This document shows positions 1 through 7,016 of a stretch of 12,040 nt of DNA, in pieces; the stretch's first letter is position 1, and every line of letters begins with the position of its first letter. The stretch is from CAJQQY01 sp964352225 (GTDB lineage Bacteria; Bacteroidota; Bacteroidia; Chitinophagales; Saprospiraceae). The notes under the pieces are model-generated. The model saw only the letters and a program-made list of their open reading frames with translations, had not been told where the DNA came from and ran no database searches. The stretch is from contig CAYGRM010000200.1 of the NCBI GenBank assembly GCA_964352225.1, positions 1 to 12,040 on the forward strand, read 5' to 3'. The translations under genes were made by a program, and so were the position numbers.

Positions 1-116
1 TCATTAGCCGTTGTTTATCAACTTACAATAAATATAAATTCAAATACTATACCAATTTTTATAATGTGTTCATTTTTCATAAAAAATATTTTAATAATAT
101 GTTTAAACCGCAAAAC

Positions 117-1850
117 ATGACAAAAAACCTGCTTTTAATATTAATTATAACATTAATACCACTTGTTGGCTGTAAACAAGAAGTTGCTAAAAAAGGAACT
201 AACGACGAATTAGTTTATGCTCAAAACAAAAAACTAATTTCAGATAAAGCGATGGTCGTTTCGGCTCACCCACTTGCTTCAGAAGTAGGAATGGATATTT
301 TGAAAAAAGGAGGAAATGCGGTTGATGCCGCGATTGCGGTTCAGTTTGCTTTAGGTGTCACCTACCCTGTGGCTGGAAATATTGGAGGTGGTGGTTTCAT
401 GGTCATCAGAATGAATGATGGAACAATTGCTACATTGGACTATCGAGAAAAAGCTCCCTTAGCAGCTCATCGAGATATGTACTTAGATAGTTTGGGAAAT
501 GTTATCCCCCGATTAAGTGTAGATGGTCATTTGGCAGTTGGCGTTCCAGGAACCGTAGATGGCATGGTCAAGGCTTTTGATAAATATAGTCAATTGAAGA
601 ATTGGAAACAGTTGGTTAAACCATCTTGGGATTTAGCAAAAGATGGAATTCTATTAACGGAAAGAGAAGCCAATGGACTTAACCAAACTAGAGAAAGATT
701 TGAAAAATTCAATACCTCTCAGCCAGCCTTTGTCAAAGCAAATGGAGAATGGGCCAAAGGCGAAAAATTAGTACAAAGTGATTTAGCAAGAACTTATGAA
801 TTGATCCATGATAAGGGTAGAGCTGGATTTTATGAAGGCGAAGTAGCAGACGAATTAGTTGCGGAAATGAAAGCAGGAGGTGGAATCATCACCCATGAAG
901 ATTTAGAAAAATATGAAGCGCAATGGCGTGACCCAATTATCAGTCAATATAAAAATTATGAAATCATTTCTATGGCTCCACCTTCAAGTGGAGGAATTGC
1001 TTTAACTCAAATGTTGGGAATGGTAGAAAACTACCCTTTGAAAGATTGGGGCTTTCATTCAGTCGAAGCAATTCATCTTATGGCAGAGGCCGAGCGAAGA
1101 GCATTTGCTGATCGAGCAAAACATTTGGGTGACCCTGACTTTTACGAGGTTCCCGTAAAAGCATTGTTAGATAAAAATTATTTACAAAAAAGAATGACTA
1201 GTTTTACTCCAAACGCAGCTACGCCAAGTGATTCCATTCAGGCTGGTATTTTTGCCAAAGAAAGTGATCAGACAACTCATTTTTCTATCATCGATGCAGA
1301 GGGAAATGCAGTTTCAGTTACCACTACGCTGAACACAGGTTATGGTTCAAAAGTAGTAGTGAGCGGTGCTGGTTTTTTCTTAAATAATGAAATGGATGAT
1401 TTGAGTGCTAAAGTTGGTGCACCTAATTATTATGGGTTAGTAGGAGAAGAGGCTAATTCGATCCAATCTGAAAAACGAATGCTTAGTTCGATGACCCCAA
1501 CGATTGCTACTAAGGATGGAAAATTAAATATGGTCATCGGAACTCCAGGAGGATCTACAATTATCACTTCGGTTTTCCAAGTCTTTTTAAATGTTTCAGA
1601 ATTTGGTATGGGCATGTCAGAAGCAGTCAATGCTCCTCGATTTCACCACCAATGGTTACCTGACCAAATTTTTACAGAGAATGATGCTTTCTCCCAAGAG
1701 ACCGTTTCTGCTCTAGAAAAACTAGGTCATAAAGTAGGTGTTCGAGGAGGTGGAAAGATTGGTCGCTTTGAAGGCATTTTAGTATTACCTGATGGAAAAT
1801 TGGAAGGAGGTGCGGATATTAGAGGTGATGATTCTGCATCGGGTTATTGA
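117..1850 (+). CDS. ggt: Gamma-glutamyltransferase (glutathione hydrolase), lipoprotein form
   Basis: Transfers or hydrolyses the gamma-glutamyl group of glutathione and related compounds outside the cytoplasm. The product has 577 residues. A short lipoprotein signal ends in the lipobox LVGC (Cys19), so the enzyme should be lipid-anchored rather than soluble as in E. coli. Residues 38-577 follow the N-terminal nucleophile GGT fold throughout. By my recall-based alignment with E. coli GGT, self-cleavage falls between Gln385 and Thr386 (QTTHFS), giving a small subunit of about 192 residues. Thr404 and Asn406, Glu425 and Asp428, lid-loop Tyr439, Ser457-Ser458 and Gly478-Gly479 occupy active-site positions, and Arg110 (DYREKAP) the alpha-carboxylate site. 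I chose ATG 117 because it puts the basic residue and hydrophobic core directly before the lipobox. GTG 66 and ATG 99 would only add a polar leader. No clear promoter is visible upstream. Confidence 0.95.
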   Translation: MTKNLLLILIITLIPLVGCKQEVAKKGTNDELVYAQNKKLISDKAMVVSAHPLASEVGMDILKKGGNAVDAAIAVQFALGVTYPVAGNIGGGGFMVIRMNDGTIATLDYREKAPLAAHRDMYLDSLGNVIPRLSVDGHLAVGVPGTVDGMVKAFDKYSQLKNWKQLVKPSWDLAKDGILLTEREANGLNQTRERFEKFNTSQPAFVKANGEWAKGEKLVQSDLARTYELIHDKGRAGFYEGEVADELVAEMKAGGGIITHEDLEKYEAQWRDPIISQYKNYEIISMAPPSSGGIALTQMLGMVENYPLKDWGFHSVEAIHLMAEAERRAFADRAKHLGDPDFYEVPVKALLDKNYLQKRMTSFTPNAATPSDSIQAGIFAKESDQTTHFSIIDAEGNAVSVTTTLNTGYGSKVVVSGAGFFLNNEMDDLSAKVGAPNYYGLVGEEANSIQSEKRMLSSMTPTIATKDGKLNMVIGTPGGSTIITSVFQVFLNVSEFGMGMSEAVNAPRFHHQWLPDQIFTENDAFSQETVSALEKLGHKVGVRGGGKIGRFEGILVLPDGKLEGGADIRGDDSASGY

Positions 1851-1943
1851 TTCTTGGAATATCGATTCAAAAATTTCTCTCTGTGACTAGGATAATAAAA
1901 AGTATATTATCTTTTTTAGAAAAAATCATTTTACTAAATAAAA

Positions 1944-1974
1944 CCCGGGTCACGGCTTCGAGTCCTGACCCGGG
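1944..1974. terminator. GC-rich hairpin between ggt and the PNGase F-like gene
   Basis: Perfect 9-bp inverted repeat, CCCGGGTCA (1944-1952) and TGACCCGGG (1966-1974), with a 13-nt loop. It is the only strongly GC-rich patch in an AT-rich spacer. On the + strand it is followed by AAATTTTC, a poor U-tract. On the - strand the following TTTTATTT is better. It may end ggt transcription or lie in the leader of the next gene. The loop resembles a tRNA T-loop (see findings). Function is inferred. Confidence 0.45.
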
Positions 1975-2001
1975 AAATTTTCAAAAATAAACCATATCAC
2001 T

Positions 2002-5000
2002 ATGTTTAGAAAAATTACACTTTTCGCAATTTTTTCCATTTTAAGTCTCACCATTTTTGGGCAGACCATCACGGAAGTACAATCGTTCACTTATAATTCT
2101 ACGACTAGAGATACAGTCATCGAATTCCCAACTGCCGATCATAATACTTATGAGAAAATTCTCATGGTTTATTCTATGCGTTGCAAAGATGCTTTGGTTT
2201 CTACCTCAGCTGAAAGAAACAAAGGTTGCGGTGAATGGGATTATAGTTGCAATACTTATATCACAGATTCTAGTCGAGTAGATTCATTTCATGCAGTCTC
2301 ACCGACTCATGTGATCTCTGGATTTTCTGATGACGTGTACAATTATACCTCCCAGCCGACTTACTCTTATTTCCAATCCACACAGTCTGAAATTACTTAT
2401 AACAATGTAATTACGGAAGCGGAATTTAATATCGGAACTGGCACCAATGATTTAGATATTCCATTTGGAGGCAATCAAAAAATTGCTCGAACTCAATTTT
2501 TATATCCTGCCGTTGATCTTACTACACAAGGTTTACAAACTGGTTTTATCACAGGAATGAAATTAGAAGCATTAAATGAAGCTGCTGGTTTTGAAAATTT
2601 AAGAATCAGAATGAAGCATACTTCTAAAACTGAATTAGATGCTTCAACAATTGACAATGATGGATTTGAAGAAGTTTATTATTTGAATTCTGATCTTGAT
2701 GGTGGAAACCACTTTTTTAAATTTCACAATAATTTTGATTGGGATGGATCTTCTAATGTCTTAATTGACATCAGCTATACTCGTGATGGTAATGCATCAA
2801 CTACTGTAAAATCTGATGCTCAAGCAGTCGTATCTAGCCTATCTGCGAATGGAGATAATGATCAAAATATTGAAATAAATGGTTCCGGTTATGTGGAAGT
2901 AAATTCACCTCTGCCAACCATTCAAAATGAAGTTACTGTTTCATTTTGGAGTTATGGTGCTGATGCCTTGCCTTTAAATACTTATGCCTTTGAAGGATCT
3001 GATGATGCAGATCGTAGACAAATGAATGTTCACTTACCTTGGAGCAATGGACAAGTTTATTGGGATTGTGGCAATGATGGTTCAAATTACGATCGAATTA
3101 ACAAACCTGCTGCCGCGGCTGAGTTTAAAAATAATTGGAGTCATTGGACTTTTACCAAAAATGCTACCACCGGTGATATGAAAATATACTTGAATGGAAG
3201 TCTTTGGCATTCAGGTACAGGTTTTACTCGACCTATTGATATTCAAAAATTTGTCATCGGCAGTTCGAAGAATGGAACTGGAAAATATTACGGAAAAATA
3301 GATGACTTTCAAGTTTGGGATAAAGAACTATCTGAAGCAACCATCAAAGAATGGATGACAAAAAAGATAACTTCTGATCATCCTGATTACGCAAATTTAG
3401 TTTCGTATTTCACATTTGATAATGCAGTTGGAACGGATGTAGTGGATAGTTCACCAAGTGCATTAAATGGACAATTGGTAGGCTCAGTTGTTTACAGAGA
3501 TTGGGAAGGAAAAGATTTGATAAAAAATATTGCGGCATCTAACGATTTAGCTAATGTAATTTTAGTGCAAGGTGAATATGACTCAAATATCATCACGACA
3601 ACAACTTTAGATTCACTCATTAACGCACCAAATGAGGTTAATGAATATATCGTCAATGGAACTGATCTAGAATTAACCTCTACCAATTTTTATTATGCTT
3701 CAGGTGCAATGCCCGTTTTTGATGATAATGGAACATTGGTTGATTCAGTAATTGTTGCTGCTGAGAATTCAATTACGATTGGCGAATTAGTTCATTATAC
3801 CAAACGACCTGCGAAATTTGAAATCATGTCTTTCGTGACACCTTACGGCATCGGTTTAGATTTTGGAGAAGAAGGAAAATCATGGACTTTTGATGTAACT
3901 GATTTTGGACCAATTTTGAAAGGTAATAAACGAATCAATTTAGAACGTGGTGGACAATGGCAAGAGGACATGGATATCAAATTTGTTTTCATCGAAGGAA
4001 CTCCCTCGCATGACGTTTTAGACATCAAGCAAGTATGGCCCGTAACTTCTGAGTCCTACACTCGCATCATCGACAATGTTCGTTATGAACCTCGAAATTT
4101 ATTATTGCCTGCCAATGCAGATCAAGTAAAACTAAGAGTAGCCATTACTGGTCATGGTCAAGAAGGTGAGTTTATTCCTCGAAATCACTTCATCAATCTT
4201 GATGGAGGATACAACGAATACCAATGGCAAGTTTGGAAAGAATGTGCGGACAATCCGATTTTCCCACAAGGAGGAACGTGGATTTATGATCGAGCTGGTT
4301 GGTGCCCTGGAGAAGCAACTGATGTGCAAGAATTTAATTTATTAGATTGGGTATATGCTGGTGATGAAGTTGAGATAGATTATGGCGTTGTAACTGCCAA
4401 CGGCGATAGCCGCTACATCGTCAATGTGCAAATGGTTAATTATGGTGATCCTAATTTCAATTTGGATGCTGAGATTGCAGATATTGTTAACCCTTCTAAC
4501 AAAGTTGAATATGGTCGATATAATCCAATGTGTGGTAAACCAAAAGTATTGATTAAGAATAATGGTTCCACTACTTTGACCTCCTTAGACATTACTTATT
4601 CAGTAGATGGTATTTCTCCAAAAACTTATACATGGACGGGGAATTTGGATTTTCTAGAAACGAAGGAGGTAGAGTTACCTTTATTAGATGCATCTTCCAT
4701 GATTACTCAAAATGGTGAATTTCAAGTTTCGATTAGTAATCCAAATGGTGGAACTGATGAGTATGCCAACAATAATGAAAAAAGTACTACTTTCAAAATT
4801 GTTCCTCAAATCGGAACTGACGTCGTCATCAGAATGCAAACTAACCTTGCAGGAAATGAAACCTCTTGGAGAGTTTTTGATGCCAATGGAAATCTGGTAA
4901 AATCAAGAGTTGGTGGACTTTCAAGTAGTACAGCCTATCTCGATACATTATTTAATCTTAATGGTTGTTACCAATTATTGATTCAGGATACTGGTGATGA

Positions 5001-5409
5001 CGGAATTTCCTTTTGGGCAAATAATGATGGAAGTGGAAATATTAAAATTAAAAGTATTGGTAATCCATTTACTAACTTAGAGGGTGATTTTGGAAAATTA
5101 TTAGTGTATGAATTCGTGGCAGGAGACATCACTCCTACTTATAATTTGACGAATAATAAGTCGATAAATATTTTTCCAAATCCAAGCTCAGACATTTTTA
5201 ATGTAGAGCTAGATGGATATTCTGGCGACATCCAAATGGAGTTAATTAATTCTGTCGGGCAAGTTTTACAAACGATCAAAGTAGCTAATCACTCGAGTAA
5301 TTATTTTCAGCAACCTTTTGATTTAACTAATTTCAGTTCAGGTATTTATTATTTAAAAATAAATCACGAGAATATTACTGAAGTGAAAAAGTTGATAAAA
5401 CTAAAGTAG
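2002..5409 (+). CDS. T9SS-secreted PNGase F-like glycosylamidase with inserted LamG-like domain
   Basis: Probable secreted peptide-N-glycosidase removing N-glycans from glycoproteins; 1135 residues. Signal peptide 1-20 (IFG/QT). Residues 24-90 match the start of PNGase F, with Cys61/Cys76 and the CGEWD motif placing Asp80 at catalytic Asp60. The fold resumes near 605 (FEIMSFVTPY). Glu648 aligns with Glu118, Glu723 with Glu206, and Cys748/Cys768 (DRAGWCPG) with the Cys231-Cys252 disulfide. Between them, about 100-270 looks like a beta jelly-roll seen in other Bacteroidota exoproteins, about 285-445 like a LamG/concanavalin domain, with a linker to about 600. Residues 840-930 look like a CARDB/Ig-like domain, 937-1025 like a GDG-type beta-sandwich, and 1050-1135 is a T9SS type-A sorting domain (NIFPNPSSD...). 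PNGase F itself is about 314 residues. Alignment is from memory. Activity is inferred from the conserved triad; an inactive glycan-binding relative remains possible. Confidence 0.85.
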   Translation: MFRKITLFAIFSILSLTIFGQTITEVQSFTYNSTTRDTVIEFPTADHNTYEKILMVYSMRCKDALVSTSAERNKGCGEWDYSCNTYITDSSRVDSFHAVSPTHVISGFSDDVYNYTSQPTYSYFQSTQSEITYNNVITEAEFNIGTGTNDLDIPFGGNQKIARTQFLYPAVDLTTQGLQTGFITGMKLEALNEAAGFENLRIRMKHTSKTELDASTIDNDGFEEVYYLNSDLDGGNHFFKFHNNFDWDGSSNVLIDISYTRDGNASTTVKSDAQAVVSSLSANGDNDQNIEINGSGYVEVNSPLPTIQNEVTVSFWSYGADALPLNTYAFEGSDDADRRQMNVHLPWSNGQVYWDCGNDGSNYDRINKPAAAAEFKNNWSHWTFTKNATTGDMKIYLNGSLWHSGTGFTRPIDIQKFVIGSSKNGTGKYYGKIDDFQVWDKELSEATIKEWMTKKITSDHPDYANLVSYFTFDNAVGTDVVDSSPSALNGQLVGSVVYRDWEGKDLIKNIAASNDLANVILVQGEYDSNIITTTTLDSLINAPNEVNEYIVNGTDLELTSTNFYYASGAMPVFDDNGTLVDSVIVAAENSITIGELVHYTKRPAKFEIMSFVTPYGIGLDFGEEGKSWTFDVTDFGPILKGNKRINLERGGQWQEDMDIKFVFIEGTPSHDVLDIKQVWPVTSESYTRIIDNVRYEPRNLLLPANADQVKLRVAITGHGQEGEFIPRNHFINLDGGYNEYQWQVWKECADNPIFPQGGTWIYDRAGWCPGEATDVQEFNLLDWVYAGDEVEIDYGVVTANGDSRYIVNVQMVNYGDPNFNLDAEIADIVNPSNKVEYGRYNPMCGKPKVLIKNNGSTTLTSLDITYSVDGISPKTYTWTGNLDFLETKEVELPLLDASSMITQNGEFQVSISNPNGGTDEYANNNEKSTTFKIVPQIGTDVVIRMQTNLAGNETSWRVFDANGNLVKSRVGGLSSSTAYLDTLFNLNGCYQLLIQDTGDDGISFWANNDGSGNIKIKSIGNPFTNLEGDFGKLLVYEFVAGDITPTYNLTNNKSINIFPNPSSDIFNVELDGYSGDIQMELINSVGQVLQTIKVANHSSNYFQQPFDLTNFSSGIYYLKINHENITEVKKLIKLK

Positions 5410-5443
5410 CGAAAGTCCATATTTAAAATAATATTTTATCATA

Positions 5444-5479
5444 AAAAAGGTGTTGGCCATCAATGGTTAACACCTTTTT
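5444..5479 (+). terminator. Rho-independent terminator of the PNGase F-like gene
   Basis: Stem AAAAAGGTGTT (5444-5454) pairs perfectly with AACACCTTTTT (5469-5479), 11 bp. The inner bases can continue through two G-U wobbles and CCA/TGG. The T-run, preceded by a matching A-run, makes it usable in both directions. It lies about 35 bases after the stop codon. Confidence 0.85.
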
Positions 5480-5744
5480 CCTTTTTAAAACCGTCTCGTT
5501 AAAGTGAATATATGGCATCTTTTTTGAAGCAATTTATATGAGTAATACTAAGTTTGATGCTCCCCTTTTCAATTTGATTCCCTCCACAATTTTATCCATT
5601 TTATTTTAGTCGAAAAATCAAAGAACTATATCTAGCATTTTCAGAAATGTAGTTTTAAAAGCTTATTTAGATAGTAGATTCTTTTTCAATAAGATCAGTT
5701 TTGATGGATACCTATATTGACAATCACGTTTAAAAATTAAGCCT
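5480..5744. other. Non-coding spacer, possible long leader of the small membrane protein
   Basis: About 265 bases between the terminator and the next start codon. I see no coding frame. Apart from the promoter candidate at 5523-5556 it is plain AT-rich sequence. If that promoter is real, the small gene has a 5' leader of roughly 180 bases, long enough to carry regulation or a small RNA. Confidence 0.4.
5523..5556 (+). promoter_or_regulatory. Bacteroidota-type promoter candidate for the 53-residue protein
   Basis: TTTG at 5523-5526 and TAAGTTTG at 5549-5556 match the Bacteroidota -33 and -7 elements (TTG and TAnnTTTG), separated by 22 bases, within the 17-23 range known for this phylum. Transcription would start near 5561. 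Such short motifs also occur by chance in AT-rich DNA. Confidence 0.4.
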
Positions 5745-5906
5745 ATGTTACTCGTTGCATTCATAATTTTATTAATCGTTTTTAATCTTTTTGACGTGGT
5801 CACAGAAAATATTACTCCATACTACAAAGACATTCGATTTTGGTTAATCATGATTTCATTAGTTGTCCTTTTGGCACTAACGTTAGAAGGTTATCCACTT
5901 CGATAA
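5745..5906 (+). CDS. Small two-helix membrane protein, 53 residues
   Basis: Open frame ATG 5745 to TAA 5904-5906. The N-terminal stretch (residues 2-17, LLVAFIILLIVFNLFD) and residues 32-48 (RFWLIMISLVVLLALTLE) are hydrophobic enough to span a membrane. They are joined by a short polar loop with Tyr, Lys, Asp and Arg, and a tiny tail ends PLR. The predicted shape is a helical hairpin in the inner membrane. It lies alone between two strong terminators and has its own promoter candidate, which supports a real transcription unit. I do not recognise a family and assign no function. The AT-rich composition could produce a hydrophobic frame by chance, but the two well-spaced segments and the flanking signals argue otherwise. 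Confidence 0.6.
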   Translation: MLLVAFIILLIVFNLFDVVTENITPYYKDIRFWLIMISLVVLLALTLEGYPLR

Positions 5907-5931
5907 TTTTTAAATCCTAAAAACTGTACAT

Positions 5932-5974
5932 AAAAAATCCCGAATTTTGATTGAATCAAAATTCGGGATTTTTT
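5932..5974. terminator. Bidirectional terminator between the small protein gene and nadC
   Basis: Perfect inverted repeat of 21 bases per arm around one central base (5953). The practical stem is about 19 bp with loop TTGAA. It has six A on the left and six T on the right, so it can stop transcription from both sides. It lies 26 bases after the + strand stop and 29 bases beyond the nadC stop. Confidence 0.9.
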
Positions 5975-6002
5975 ATTAGGGCTGTCTTTATTGACCGATC
6001 AC

Positions 6003-6875
6003 TTAATCTTTGATTACTTTCAGACTCATATCCAAACTAACAAAAGAATGGGTCAATGCTCCAACTGAAATAAATTGAACGCCAGTTTGCGCAATTTTTC
6101 TAACTGTATGAATATTCACTCCACCAGAAGCTTCCGTTTCGAATCTACCATCAATAATGGCTATTGCTTCCTTCAATAATGGTAAATCAAAATTATCTAA
6201 CATAATTCGAGTTACCTTTCCTTCCCCAATTTCGAGTACTTTATACAGTTCCACTAAGTTTCGAACTTCCACAGTCACTCCTAATTCCAAATTATTTTCT
6301 TTTTGATATTCCGCGGCTCGAATGATAGCTTCTTGAATTCCACCACATGCATCGATATGATTATCCTTAATCATAATCCAATCGTACAAACCATTTCGGT
6401 AGTTTTCGCAGCCACCTAATTTCACCGACCATTTCTCCAAAAATCTTAAAAGTGGCGTCGTTTTTCGGGTATCCAGAATTTTTACGGGAAGATCTTCTAC
6501 TTCAAATTTGAAGCGATTTGCCATCGTAGCAATTCCACTCATTCTCTGCATTGCATTGAGTACCAATCGTTCCGCTTTTAATAAAGCTTGTGAATTACAT
6601 TCCACCTCAAAAGCAACATCTCCAAAAGATACACTCGCTCCATCTTCAATAAAAACCTCTACTTTGGCTGTTTCATCTACTCGCTTGAAAACAGCTTTTG
6701 CTAATTCAATTCCAGCAATAACTCCAGCATCTTTCACTAATAATTTAGCTCGGCTTCGAGCATCGGCAGGGATAGTCGCCAAGGAAGTATGATCACCTTC
6801 ACGGACATCTTCGTACAAGGCATCATCAATAAATTCTTCTAAAATTTTGGCATCAATTGGTGTAGGTTTCGACAT
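6003..6875 (-). CDS. nadC: Nicotinate-nucleotide pyrophosphorylase (quinolinate phosphoribosyltransferase)
   Basis: Converts quinolinate and PRPP to nicotinate mononucleotide, CO2 and pyrophosphate in de novo NAD synthesis; cytoplasmic. The 290 residues are the usual family length. Visible motifs are EDVREGDHTS near the N-terminus, the PRPP/quinolinate signature DTRKTTPLLRFLEKW (135-149), MIKDNH (168-173), EV (203-204), LDN (226-228), SGG (250-252) and VGALTHS (271-277). The usual GGG-x-NHR motif reads GGCENYR (154-160), so the conserved His is Tyr159 and one Gly is Cys156 (see findings). I chose ATG at 6875. An upstream TTG at 6932 would overlap the -7 box of the likely promoter and add a leader absent from the family. 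nadA and nadB are not in this window. Confidence 0.95.
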   Translation of the reverse strand: MSKPTPIDAKILEEFIDDALYEDVREGDHTSLATIPADARSRAKLLVKDAGVIAGIELAKAVFKRVDETAKVEVFIEDGASVSFGDVAFEVECNSQALLKAERLVLNAMQRMSGIATMANRFKFEVEDLPVKILDTRKTTPLLRFLEKWSVKLGGCENYRNGLYDWIMIKDNHIDACGGIQEAIIRAAEYQKENNLELGVTVEVRNLVELYKVLEIGEGKVTRIMLDNFDLPLLKEAIAIIDGRFETEASGGVNIHTVRKIAQTGVQFISVGALTHSFVSLDMSLKVIKD

Positions 6876-6929
6876 GGTAATGTTGTGTATGTTTGTTGAT
6901 AAAATTCTGCTTTTGGGAAAAGTAGATCG

Positions 6930-6962
6930 CAAAAATACAAGTAATTTTTTGGAAAAAGCAAA
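6930..6962 (-). promoter_or_regulatory. nadC promoter (Bacteroidota type)
   Basis: Read on the minus strand, TTTG (6962-6959) is followed after 21 bases by TATTTTTG (6937-6930), matching the -33 and -7 elements. The start site would be near 6924, leaving a leader of about 50 bases before the nadC ATG. The -33 element touches the terminator stem of the upstream gene. Confidence 0.55.
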
Positions 6963-6994
6963 TGGGGAAATTTAACTTAATAAATTTCCCCATT
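6961..6994 (-). terminator. Terminator of the beta-barrel gene
   Basis: Stem of 14 bp: AATGGGGAAATTTA (6961-6974) pairs with TAAATTTCCCCATT (6981-6994), with a 6-nt loop. On the minus strand the stem is followed by TGCTTTTT, a U-rich tract. It lies 23 bases after the stop codon of the barrel gene and directly abuts the nadC promoter, separating the two units. Confidence 0.75.
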
Positions 6995-7016
6995 CGTTAT
7001 TATTTTCAAGTAAAAG

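Noticed and set aside
66..116. Upstream GTG (66) and ATG (99) starts for the GGT gene
   Set aside because: They add a polar, Asn/Lys-rich leader before an otherwise complete lipoprotein signal, so ATG 117 fits better.
1947..1975. Functional tRNA gene
   Set aside because: Only a T-arm-like piece is present. No D-arm, anticodon arm, matching acceptor strand or CCA could be found.
6508..6792. 94-codon open frame on the + strand inside nadC
   Set aside because: Antisense shadow of a clearly conserved gene, with no independent signals. The same applies to the reverse frames at 1430-1630, 3492-3686, 3843-4028, 4132-4329 and 9530-9748, and to the + frames at 2057-2281, 4154-4345 and 4712-4900.
6876..6932. 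Longer NadC beginning at a TTG at 6932
   Set aside because: The extension is not family-like, and the codon lies inside the -7 promoter element.
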